DNA from: Methylococcus sp. Mc7
GTDB lineage: Bacteria; Pseudomonadota; Gammaproteobacteria; Methylococcales; Methylococcaceae
DNA length: 64,000 bases
Direction: 5' to 3'
NCBI RefSeq assembly: GCF_019285515.1
Contig: NZ_CP079095.1
Coordinates: 1,116,001 to 1,180,000, forward strand
The first letter of the stretch is position 1. Every line of letters begins with the position of its first letter. Under the pieces are notes generated by a model. The model had not been told where the DNA came from. It made no database searches and worked only from the letters and a program-made list of their open reading frames with translations. A program made the position numbers and the translations under genes. Shown here piece after piece: positions 8,581 to 15,983 of this stretch.

Positions 8581-9362
8581 ACGGCAATCTTTTCCTGGCA
8601 TTCCTTCTGAGCGGCGCAATTGGGGCCCTGGCCGGATATCTTGGCTCGCTGATGCTCAGCAAACGCATGGCGCTGGTGGGTGGCGCGCTGGGTCACCTGA
8701 CCTTGCCGGGCATCGCGCTCGCCCTGCTCTATGATTTCGACGTCTCCCTCGGCGCGCTGTTATTCTTGGGACTCGGGGTCTGGTTGATCTGGTATTTGGA
8801 AAAGAAGACCCACTTGCATCTCGAGGCCCTTACTGCGGTCGTATTTTCGACTTCCCTCGCGGTTGCGTTCCTCTTTCTTCCTCAAGAGAAAGCGGAAATC
8901 GCATTGCTCGGCGATGTTTCCCAGATCAAGGTTTCGACGGTGTTGGTCACGCTGGTATTGGCATCCGGTCTTTACCTGACGATTCGCCGCATCTATCCGA
9001 ATCTGGTGCTCGTCGGCATTTCACCGGATCTCGCAGGAGCACAAGGCGTGGATGCACGCTGGCACAACACGATCTACCTCATCTGTGTCGCTTTGACCGT
9101 CGCGCTCGGCGTACGCATCGTGGGAGGATTGATGACCGCTGCGTTGCTTGCGATCCCGGCCTGCACGGCAAGAAACCTCAGCTCGAATTTGGCGCAATAC
9201 GCCTTCCTCAGTATGGCGGCCGGCGGGCTCTCCGCGATGCTGGGCGTTGTTGCCTACGCCGTCACCGGCCTTTTTCCCGGCCCACTGATCATCATCGCCA
9301 GCGGGCTTCTGTTTCTGGTCTCGATTTTCCTGAAGCAACACGCCGTAACCCCCCGTTCTTAG
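8577..9362 (+). CDS. ABC-3 family metal permease (ZnuB/MntC-like)
   Basis: 261 residues starting at the ATG that overlaps the ATPase stop codon (ATGA at 8577-8580). About eight hydrophobic helices are visible. The sequence has the ABC-3 pattern, including MALVGGALGHLTLPGIALA near the N-terminus and VVGGLMTAALLAIPA-like residues in the second half (RIVGGLMTAALLAIPACTAR). With the ATPase it would form an inner-membrane importer for Zn or Mn. The periplasmic receptor must be elsewhere. Confidence 0.8.
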   Translation: MNGNLFLAFLLSGAIGALAGYLGSLMLSKRMALVGGALGHLTLPGIALALLYDFDVSLGALLFLGLGVWLIWYLEKKTHLHLEALTAVVFSTSLAVAFLFLPQEKAEIALLGDVSQIKVSTVLVTLVLASGLYLTIRRIYPNLVLVGISPDLAGAQGVDARWHNTIYLICVALTVALGVRIVGGLMTAALLAIPACTARNLSSNLAQYAFLSMAAGGLSAMLGVVAYAVTGLFPGPLIIIASGLLFLVSIFLKQHAVTPRS

Positions 9363-9443
9363 ATCGGACTCGGATCGGGATGGTAATCACGGCGAAATGG
9401 CGACCGCTTATGGAGCCACGACAGCTATCGAAAGAGCGTCCTC

Positions 9444-9587
9444 ATGACGAAAGCCCTATTCACAAAGTCAGTCTTATTGGCCGGTTTGCTGGTCGAGGCG
9501 ATACACCGCTGGTTCGATGCTCAGCTAAGCGAACACGCCCGTCACGCCATTCCCGGCCATCCTCACTCGCGCATGCATGGCAATTAG
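9444..9587 (+). CDS. Small His-rich ORF, unrecognised (47 aa)
   Basis: ATG 9444 to TAG 9585-9587. The product starts MTKALFTKSVLLAGLLVEAI, a possible membrane segment, then becomes hydrophilic with six histidines in the last 27 residues (HRWF, EHARHAIPGHPHSRMHG). It lies 81 bp after a metal permease gene on the same strand, so a metal-binding accessory peptide is possible. No strong ribosome site is seen and it could be a gene remnant. I do not recognise a family. Confidence 0.3.
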   Translation: MTKALFTKSVLLAGLLVEAIHRWFDAQLSEHARHAIPGHPHSRMHGN

Positions 9588-9728
9588 CGCCTGGTCCGTC
9601 ATGGGGAAATCCGGCCGGGCGTGTTCTTGCGCCACCGCGACTGCCCGCAACGGATGGCACGTGACCGGTGCCGGGTAATCAGACGAGAAAGACATCAAAG
9701 ACAACGATAGCGTGGGTCGGGGTCAGTA

Positions 9729-10472
9729 ATGAAAATCGAATATCAACCGATTGGGACTATCCATTCTACCTTCACGGAGCCCACAGGCATGCCGATTCAA
9801 CCCGCCGGGGCACTGGGAATTCAGGGAACCGTGGAGATCTTTCCCGAGTATCGCGCGGGCCTTCAAGACCTCGACGGTTTCTCTCATATCATTCTCCTTT
9901 ACCATTTCCACAGGAGCCACGGCTTTGATTTGCGCGTGATTCCCTTCATGGATACCGAACCTAGAGGGCTTTTCGCGACCCGTGCGCCGAACCGCCCCAA
10001 TGCCTTAGGCTTGTCGGTGGTGAAGCTGCTGGACATCCAAGGTTGCACCTTGCATATCGCCAACGTTGACATCCTTGACGGCACGCCGCTGCTGGACATT
10101 AAGCCATATGTACCGGATTTCGACGGTCCCGCGCCGGCCCGTACGGGCTGGTTCGAAGAACCCATAAAAACCATTACCCAAAGAAAATCCGACGGGCGCT
10201 TCACCGCACCGCCGTCACACAGCGGCGTTGTGATCTCGCCAGACCAGAAGACCGGAAATGACCACGGCACAGGCGACAAGCAGGAAAGCAGCCATCAAAT
10301 CATTCAAAAGCTCGGGCGCGAACATCAGCAAAACGCCCAGACCCAACATCATCAACCCCGAAACGAGCTTGAGCAAACGTCCCTCCCGTTCGCCGAGCTT
10401 CTTCGTTCCCATCGTTCGGATGAACAAGGCAACGATTACGAGCAGGGGCACCACATAAATGAGGTTGTATAA
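9729..10472 (+). CDS. trmO: tRNA t6A37 N6-methyltransferase, TrmO-like, with antisense C-terminal tail
   Basis: 247 residues as read. Residues 1-160 match the TrmO (YaeB/TsaA) beta-barrel: PIGTIHS near the start, GFSHIILLYHFH, and the SAM/tRNA-binding signature RAPNRPNALGLSVVKL, followed by DGTPLLDIKPYVP. TrmO methylates t6A at position 37 of Thr-tRNA using SAM. From about residue 163 onward the frame runs over the 3' end of the convergent thioredoxin-DsbD gene (258 bp overlap). That tail is Gln/His-rich and unlike TrmO, so the normal stop appears to be missing and the tail is probably not a real domain. Confidence 0.8.
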   Translation: MKIEYQPIGTIHSTFTEPTGMPIQPAGALGIQGTVEIFPEYRAGLQDLDGFSHIILLYHFHRSHGFDLRVIPFMDTEPRGLFATRAPNRPNALGLSVVKLLDIQGCTLHIANVDILDGTPLLDIKPYVPDFDGPAPARTGWFEEPIKTITQRKSDGRFTAPPSHSGVVISPDQKTGNDHGTGDKQESSHQIIQKLGREHQQNAQTQHHQPRNELEQTSLPFAELLRSHRSDEQGNDYEQGHHINEVV

Positions 10473-11483
10473 CAACAGATACACGTAATATTCCGGACCG
10501 TTCAAGTGGCTCAGAGTCAGAATGCGCGTATAGACCATCGGAAAACCGGCCGTGCACAAGAGTTCATAACTATTGGCGGCGATTGCCAGAACCGCGGTGC
10601 TCACCATCATGGCTGGCCATTGCCCGGCTTCCACCACATGTCGCATTTTCTCGAAGAGCCGAGGTTTGAGGCTGGCAGGAATCGAGAGACTGAAGCCACG
10701 ACCGAAATAAAAATAATCCTTGATGTTGACCGCCCCTATTGCCACGGCAATCAAACCGGCTAGAAAAGTGACCACAGCCAGCTCCCCGATGAGCAGAAAC
10801 AGGTTCAACCAAGCCGCCATAAAAACAAAGTACATGACGCCGGAAAAGAATACGAACAGTCCGCCGATCACCGCCATACGCTTCGGGTCCTGGCTGCGGA
10901 CCAACAGGCTCATCAGAAATAGGAGCACGAAGAACGCGCACGGGTTGAAGGCGTCCAAGCCGGCGATCAGCAGGGTCAAGACCGGGAGCGAATGTTTTCC
11001 GGGCTCGATTTCGCCGAGGATGGGCAAGCTCAGCGTCGGCGAAGGCGTCGTGGGGGACACTTGGCCGCCAGCATTCTGACGGCAGGCCAAAAGCTCCGCC
11101 TCTAGCCGACGGCCGGTGCTTTCCGGACTGCCGAAACCAGTCCACATCGTCCTGCAGAACAGGAAAGCCGGTACGGAGATGGCTTGCTGTCCTAAACGCT
11201 TCGCCATCTCACCGAAGAGTTTGACGTTGTCCTCGCTTGCCGTAAGCTCGTAGCGGTGGATTCGAAGCCAAGCGTGTTTTTTTTCCAGTTGCGCGATGAA
11301 CGGAATAGCCTCCTGGCAATGTGGGCAATAACGGGTCCAGAAGAAATGGAGGTGGACCACGGTCTGTCCCTTCGGGTCGGTCTCGTACCAGAGGGGATCC
11401 GGTATTTCCACTGCGGCGCGTACTGAAGATGCGGCTCCCCACGCCAATAATCCGCAAAGCAAGAGAACGACCGCCCTCCGCAT
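10215..11483 (-). CDS. Thioredoxin-fold (CPHC) domain fused to CcdA/DsbD-like membrane domain
   Basis: 422 residues from ATG 11483; a TTG at 11498 overlapping the upstream gene's stop is an alternative. It has an N-terminal signal peptide, then a periplasmic thioredoxin-like domain with HFFWTRYCPHCQE (active-site CPHC as in DsbA) to about residue 135, a Pro/Thr linker, and about eight hydrophobic helices. Two helices carry single cysteines in DsbD-like settings (DAFNPCAFF and ELLCTAGFP). This suggests a self-contained electron shuttle that moves reducing power from the cytoplasm to the periplasm, perhaps for cytochrome or metal-site maturation. It lies downstream of a ferritin-like gene. Confidence 0.7.
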   Translation of the reverse strand: MRRAVVLLLCGLLAWGAASSVRAAVEIPDPLWYETDPKGQTVVHLHFFWTRYCPHCQEAIPFIAQLEKKHAWLRIHRYELTASEDNVKLFGEMAKRLGQQAISVPAFLFCRTMWTGFGSPESTGRRLEAELLACRQNAGGQVSPTTPSPTLSLPILGEIEPGKHSLPVLTLLIAGLDAFNPCAFFVLLFLMSLLVRSQDPKRMAVIGGLFVFFSGVMYFVFMAAWLNLFLLIGELAVVTFLAGLIAVAIGAVNIKDYFYFGRGFSLSIPASLKPRLFEKMRHVVEAGQWPAMMVSTAVLAIAANSYELLCTAGFPMVYTRILTLSHLNGPEYYVYLLLYNLIYVVPLLVIVALFIRTMGTKKLGEREGRLLKLVSGLMMLGLGVLLMFAPELLNDLMAAFLLVACAVVISGLLVWRDHNAAV

Positions 11484-11494
11484 CACGCCACCAC

Positions 11495-11896
11495 TCAAGT
11501 ACGCCTGGCGAGGCAGCGTTCAAAGGCGGGAAGATGATGGTCCCGGGACGCGGATTGGAGATTTTCCAGCACGCGGCGCACATCGGGCTCAGCCGTCGTT
11601 GCGAGGAGCCGCTCGTACATGCCCATGTTTTCCTTCTCCGCCTCGAGCCCCCGCCGGCAGGCCTCCTCCAGAGTGTCCGGCGCTTGCACTTTCTCTGGCC
11701 AATGATCGTCGGGAATGGCGCAACCATGGCTCCGGAATAGCGCGACGAGCGCGGCGACGTGCCGCTCCTCGGCTTCAAGGATATTGGAGAAAGGGCGGAC
11801 CGCGCCGAACTTCTCGATCACCTTTTGGTACGTCGCGCGGGCCTTGTATTCGTCTTCCAGAGCCTCGTTCAGCCGATCTTGCAGAGTCGTTTCCAT
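11495..11896 (-). CDS. Ferritin-like DUF2202 protein
   Basis: 133 residues, all helical in character. It has the ferritin-like pairs of acidic residues and histidine: EDEYKARATY in the first helix, EAEERHVAAL (ExxH) in the second, EKENMGMYERLL in the third and SRDHHLPAFERCL in the fourth. This matches the DUF2202 group of ferritin-like di-iron proteins. A role in iron or oxidative-stress handling is likely but unproven. Its TGA stop overlaps a possible TTG start of the thioredoxin-DsbD gene (TTGA), hinting at coupling. It sits 24 bp downstream of the DUF1269 gene. Confidence 0.65.
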   Translation of the reverse strand: METTLQDRLNEALEDEYKARATYQKVIEKFGAVRPFSNILEAEERHVAALVALFRSHGCAIPDDHWPEKVQAPDTLEEACRRGLEAEKENMGMYERLLATTAEPDVRRVLENLQSASRDHHLPAFERCLARRT

Positions 11897-11920
11897 AGGA
11901 ATACCTCGTTGCGATCCGAT

Positions 11921-12421
11921 TCAAGGGAAAACATGCGGGTCGATGCCTTCACATTCGGCCTCCGGGTGGTGTTTCTTGATGACCTCCTCGATCTCCGTGA
12001 CACGGTCCCACGGCGTATCGACCATCATGAGAATCTCGCCGTTTTCGATGGCGTCCTGGAATTTCTGGATGCGTCGGCTGCTAAAGGCGGCTCCCGCCAT
12101 GCTCGACATCAAGCCGCCCACACCGGCTCCCGCCAGGGTGATGGCCAAGACGGCGCCGCCGCCCAGCACCAAGCCGGTCGGCAAGGCGAGAGCGATCAAT
12201 CCGCCGACCAGCCCCACCGCCCCACCCAGGGCGATACCCTGTTCAAGCGCGGGCAAAAAGTCGGTCTTTTGCAGAAACGATGCTTCGGGCAGGTCTTGGA
12301 GCGATACATTCTGTTTGGCGATTATATGGATGTGTTTTTCCTCGATACGGGAGAGCAGCAGTTCGTCCACGATCTGCTTGGTGATCTCGATATTCGGGGT
12401 CAGGAAATAGATGCGTTTCAT
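11921..12421 (-). CDS. DUF1269 family protein with glycine-rich membrane segment
   Basis: 166 residues. An N-terminal domain starts MKRIYFLTPNIEITKQIVDE, then comes a Gly/Ala-rich hydrophobic double segment (residues about 65-110, many GG and GxxxG pairs), and a C-terminal soluble part with DTPWDRVTEIEEVIKKHHPEA. This is the layout of DUF1269 proteins, which resemble stress-related membrane-associated proteins of unknown function. Same strand and close spacing as the ferritin-like gene. Confidence 0.6.
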   Translation of the reverse strand: MKRIYFLTPNIEITKQIVDELLLSRIEEKHIHIIAKQNVSLQDLPEASFLQKTDFLPALEQGIALGGAVGLVGGLIALALPTGLVLGGGAVLAITLAGAGVGGLMSSMAGAAFSSRRIQKFQDAIENGEILMMVDTPWDRVTEIEEVIKKHHPEAECEGIDPHVFP

Positions 12422-12550
12422 GATGCATTCTCCATTTGGGAGTCAACTGATAAGCTAACTGGGCACAATGCCGCTTCGGCGAGATTGCGCCGATTTCGCA
12501 GAGTTCACGCTAGCAAATGCTTGCAGAGCCGAGTCAAAAAAGCCAGATCG

Positions 12551-13204
12551 TCACCGGCCAAGGCCAGCGTAGTACCTCGCAAGCTGCTGGATTTCCTCCC
12601 GGCTGAGTTGCCGGGCGATCAGACGCATGCGTTGATACAAATCGTTGGCCCGTGCGTCGGACTGATAAGCGAGAAGGGTTTGCTCCAGATAGCTTGCCTT
12701 TTGCCCCGCTAGCGCCGGGGTATCCACTCTTTCTCCCTGTCCACTCGATCCATGGCAAGCAGCGCACGGCGGGAGAATACGCTTCCCATCCCCATGCTCC
12801 ACAAGTATTTCGGCATTTTCGAATCGAAGAGGTGCGGCTGTCGGCGGAAGCGGCTGTCGGCTGTAATAGGCAGCTACATCAGCTATGTCCTGGTCGGATA
12901 GATTCGCCATTATCCCCTTCATGATTTGGCTGGCTCGGCTACCATTCTTGTAGTCTTGCATCTGTTTAAAGAGATATGTGGCCAACTGGCCGCTAAGATA
13001 CGGAAACGACGATGGGTCATTTTCCGGACTCGCGCCATGGCAAGCGTCGCAGGTTTGGGCAACCGCCATCCCTTTCTCCGCATCGCCATTTCGAACGAAG
13101 TTCAGAGCATCTGTGGTCCAGCCGATTCGGGATGAAGGGGCCGCTGCAGCCACACTTGCCGAAGCCAGAAGTATTGTCACTGGGAATCGCTTCAGCCTAT
13201 GCAT
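12551..13204 (-). CDS. Diheme cytochrome c, c4-like
   Basis: 217 residues from ATG 13204, 2 bp after the oxidase subunit I stop. A signal peptide ends near residue 22. Two similar cytochrome c domains follow, with heme motifs CDACH (C52, C55, H56) and CAACH (C147, C150, H151) and methionine ligands probably in QIMKGIMANLSDQD and YQRMRLIARQLSRE. The duplicated layout is that of cytochromes c4. As last gene of the ba3 oxidase operon it is the likely periplasmic electron donor to the CuA centre. Confidence 0.85.
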   Translation of the reverse strand: MHRLKRFPVTILLASASVAAAAPSSRIGWTTDALNFVRNGDAEKGMAVAQTCDACHGASPENDPSSFPYLSGQLATYLFKQMQDYKNGSRASQIMKGIMANLSDQDIADVAAYYSRQPLPPTAAPLRFENAEILVEHGDGKRILPPCAACHGSSGQGERVDTPALAGQKASYLEQTLLAYQSDARANDLYQRMRLIARQLSREEIQQLARYYAGLGR

Positions 13205-13206
13205 GT

Positions 13207-14829
13207 TCAATAGCCCCAGGCGATCGCATCGTAGGTCTTCACTAAAAAAAACTGTGCGATCGGATAGCCGAAATTGACCAGCATTAGCAACAGAATCACG
13301 AGATTCCACACTTTGAAACTATTGAGCACCTCAGGCAAATTACTGGCAGAATCCATGGGATCGGCGTAATCGACAGCCAAGTCATATTCCATTTCCGAAT
13401 TCTGGTGGGTCTTCCAAAGGATATGGAGGAAGAGAAGCGCAGAGCCGAGCAGTACCGAGCCACCAGCGATCATGGCCAACTCGTAGGGATCCCAGGCGAG
13501 AGTCAGCACGCTGTTGTAGTTGACGCTGGAAATACGGCGTGGCTGACCGAGCAACCCGAGAATGTGCCAGGGCGTGGTAAGGATTGCCATGCCTACAAAC
13601 CAGGACCAGAGTTGCACCAATGCCAGCGAAGGCCTGAACAGCGATTTGCCGGTCAGTTTCGGCCATAGGTAATAAGCGATGGCGAAGTACATGATAACCG
13701 TCGTGCCCGCGAATATGAGATGGAAGTGACCGGGCACCCAGGCCGTATTGTGTACCATCGCATTCATGGCATAGCTGGCGTTGACGATTCCGCCGAACCC
13801 GCCCAGAACCAGCATCAGGAATGCCAGAATGGTCGCTAGAACCATGGGATTGCGCCACGGTAATGCGCCGATCCAACCAAACAAGCCATTGCCGCCTTGC
13901 GCCCGGCCCGCGGCCTCCAGGGAAGCAGTGATGGTGAAACCTGTGAGCAGCGTCGGGATCACGACTAAAAAGGTGATGACGCCGTGAGAAAGTTTGAAGC
14001 CCGCATTTTGTTCCGGATCCATGTACAGGTGATGGAAGCCGATGGGCAGGCTAAACACAAGCAAACTGACGAAGGCAATGCGCGCGGCCACATCGCTGAA
14101 TAGACGTCCGCCTGCCGCTTTGGGTGTGAAGACATACATGGCGATATAGGCGGGAAACAGCCAGAAATAAACGATCGGGTGCAACGTCCAGCTGAACAGG
14201 GTCCGCGCCAACCCCACGTCGACCGTGTCCTTGATACCCAGCGACCAAGGAATGAGCTGAAACACGACTTCTAAACCCACCCCCGCACTCGTCCACAACC
14301 AGAGGAGGGCGTTAGCCGTGGTAGCGAACATCGGCAGAGGCACCGGCTCAGCCGGATGTTCCTGCTTCCATTGCGCATGCATCACGATCATGATGACACA
14401 CCAGGCCCAAGAGCCCACGACCAACAGCGCTGCACCTATGTAAAAAAGAGCGTTCGCCTGCACCGGCGGATAAAAAGTATAAAGCACCGAGGCTTGGCCC
14501 GTTAGCAGAGGGATGGCAGCGATGACTGTGCCTGCCAACGCGGTGCAAAAGCCCGTCCAAGCGAGCAAAGGATTCCAGATTGGGCGGCTCAGACTGCTGG
14601 CGGCCGTCACATAGCCGAAGCCCATGATGAAAAAGGTGGTGAGTACATAAGCCATCAACACGCCATGAGTGCTGACCGAGGCAAAATAAACCGCACGCGA
14701 CTGGATCACCGGAACGAGGCCGCTGCGCTCCAAGACTTGGTACAGACCCAAGACAGCGGCGAGGCCGAATGCCCCGAAAGCCACCCAGCAATGGCTTAAC
14801 CCCAATCGTTTAGCTTCTTCGGTTAGCAT
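13207..14829 (-). CDS. cbaA: Cytochrome c oxidase subunit I, B-family (ba3 type)
   Basis: 540 residues with about 13 membrane helices. The ligands of the low-spin heme, high-spin heme and CuB can be seen: STHGVLMAY, the cross-linked pair in HPIVYFWLFPAY (H-x3-Y), the CuB pair in GFHHLYMDPE, and HNTAWVPGHFHLIF. The HPIVYFWL pattern and absence of the A-family D-channel residues place it with ba3-type B-family oxidases, which work at low oxygen and pump protons through one channel. It is 3 bp downstream of subunit II and 2 bp upstream of the cytochrome c gene. Confidence 0.9.
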   Translation of the reverse strand: MLTEEAKRLGLSHCWVAFGAFGLAAVLGLYQVLERSGLVPVIQSRAVYFASVSTHGVLMAYVLTTFFIMGFGYVTAASSLSRPIWNPLLAWTGFCTALAGTVIAAIPLLTGQASVLYTFYPPVQANALFYIGAALLVVGSWAWCVIMIVMHAQWKQEHPAEPVPLPMFATTANALLWLWTSAGVGLEVVFQLIPWSLGIKDTVDVGLARTLFSWTLHPIVYFWLFPAYIAMYVFTPKAAGGRLFSDVAARIAFVSLLVFSLPIGFHHLYMDPEQNAGFKLSHGVITFLVVIPTLLTGFTITASLEAAGRAQGGNGLFGWIGALPWRNPMVLATILAFLMLVLGGFGGIVNASYAMNAMVHNTAWVPGHFHLIFAGTTVIMYFAIAYYLWPKLTGKSLFRPSLALVQLWSWFVGMAILTTPWHILGLLGQPRRISSVNYNSVLTLAWDPYELAMIAGGSVLLGSALLFLHILWKTHQNSEMEYDLAVDYADPMDSASNLPEVLNSFKVWNLVILLLMLVNFGYPIAQFFLVKTYDAIAWGY

Positions 14830-14832
14830 GCC

Positions 14833-15351
14833 TCACCTCCTCTGACCCAAGGAGACCGGCGCACGCCAAGCCTCCTTAGCTACGACGGTCAGTCTGCTCC
14901 ACATGTGATCGTGCCCCAGCCCGCAGTATTCATTGCACAGCATGGGATATTCGCCAGGCTTGGGAAAAACGGTAGTGACCTGGGAGATGAAGCCCGGTAC
15001 CACCATGGTGCTCATGTTGGTCATGGGTACATGCACGCCGTGCAACACATCAGCACTGGCAATGCGGAAGGTCACCGGAGTTTCGGCTGGAACTTCGATT
15101 TCACGGGGAAAGAAACCATAGCGAGCGGCGACCAGTGTCACCCGTACGCCGCCATCCGATCCGGTTCTGACACCTAATTTGTCCTCAGCAAACTCTTCGC
15201 TGAGGTGCAGCGTGGCCGAGTCGATGGTTTCGAGATGGCTGGGCGGATGAATCCCTTGAGAAAGCGCGGTAAAGAAGATTGCGCCCAGGAAGATCGCGAT
15301 CATGCCGAGCGCGACGTAAACCCATTTCTTCTCTAGAGGATGGATGTGCAT
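14833..15351 (-). CDS. cbaB: Cytochrome c oxidase subunit II, CuA-containing, ba3 type
   Basis: 172 residues. A single N-terminal membrane anchor (residues 11-30) is followed by a periplasmic cupredoxin domain. CuA ligands are complete: H104 in DVLHGVHVP, then C139, C143, H147 and M150 in CNEYCGLGHDHM. The short length with one helix is typical of ba3 subunit II. GAGG in the end of the preceding small gene (TGAGG) serves as ribosome site. Confidence 0.9.
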   Translation of the reverse strand: MHIHPLEKKWVYVALGMIAIFLGAIFFTALSQGIHPPSHLETIDSATLHLSEEFAEDKLGVRTGSDGGVRVTLVAARYGFFPREIEVPAETPVTFRIASADVLHGVHVPMTNMSTMVVPGFISQVTTVFPKPGEYPMLCNEYCGLGHDHMWSRLTVVAKEAWRAPVSLGQRR

Positions 15352-15360
15352 GGTCCAACC

Positions 15361-15513
15361 TCACTGAACGCTTCCGCGCGGCAGAAATATGCCGAAATAG
15401 AGGAAAAGCCAGGCGGCCACCATCATCGCTGCGATCATGCACATCAGCGTCCACGTACCGATGGGCATGAATTCCGTGCATTCTTGTGTTCCCGTATCAT
15501 TTTGTGTGCCCAT
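15361..15513 (-). CDS. Small single-helix subunit of the ba3 oxidase (50 aa)
   Basis: ATG 15511-15513 with GAGG upstream; stop at 15361-15363, 9 bp before subunit II. The product begins MGTQNDTGTQECTEF and has one hydrophobic helix (TLMCMIAAMMVAAWLFLYFGIF) ending FLPRGSVQ. Position as first gene of the operon and the one-helix layout match the subunit IIa-type peptides of B-family oxidases, which supply the missing helix next to subunit II. The sequence is too short for a firm family call. Confidence 0.6.
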   Translation of the reverse strand: MGTQNDTGTQECTEFMPIGTWTLMCMIAAMMVAAWLFLYFGIFLPRGSVQ

Positions 15514-15671
15514 ACTGCCCTCAATGATCGGATGTCGGACTCAATGCTCACCCCATCTAAGCTTGCAGTGGCGGGAGGCAGAAAGCAAGACCCAGCCTTG
15601 TCTCGGGAGCACCCGATTTTGATCTGTCCACTCTGGCTCGGGTTTATGGCGAACGAAAACGAAATTTTGTT

Positions 15672-15782
15672 GGGCAAAACTTCTGGGCACGAGACTACTT
15701 TTTCTCCACGGTAGGTCAGGATGAAACCGCCATTCGTCAGTACATTCGTCACCAAGAACAGGAAGATCAGCGTCTTGAATAG
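15672..15782 (+). pseudogene. 3' remnant of an IS200/IS605-family TnpA (Y1 transposase)
   Basis: The plus frame reads GQNFWARDYFFSTVGQDE then TAIRQYIRHQEQEDQRLE and a TAG stop. This is the C-terminal end of IS200-type transposases (G-x-FWARGYxxSTVG). The frame can be extended back to about 15636 (ARVYGERKRNFV) but the catalytic HUH motif and the start are absent. A hairpin typical of the right end of such elements lies 80 bp downstream. The rest of the element has been lost, probably when the cox operon was joined to this site. Confidence 0.75.
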
Positions 15783-15861
15783 ATGAACCTTTGGCGCTGA
15801 TCGCCACCCCTCCGGTGGCCCAAAAACGTCGGGGCCACTTCGAGCGGCTCACAATCTAAAG

Positions 15862-15881
15862 CCCCCGGGCTACGCCGGGGG
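15862..15881. repeat. Right-end hairpin of the IS200/IS605 relic
   Basis: Stem CCCCCGG / CCGGGGG with a 6-nt loop GCTACG, placed after the TnpA remnant as in IS200-type right ends, where the transposase recognises a subterminal hairpin. It may now also act as a weak terminator, though no T-run follows. Confidence 0.6.
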
Positions 15882-15983
15882 ATACTTACTCAGACAGCCT
15901 GATGGCGGCATTCCATAAGACGCCGCTTGCCTTAACCCGGCCATCCGTGGAAACTCCCGCGCTTCTCGAACGACTGGGAAAGT

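Larger units (their letters stand above)
15514..15983. other. 470-bp intergenic region holding the IS200 relic
   Basis: Between the oxidase operon start (minus) and hpnB (plus). It contains the TnpA remnant and its hairpin. No intact gene is supported; short minus-strand frames here are antisense to the remnant. The oxidase promoter should lie in about 15514-15620. Confidence 0.5.
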
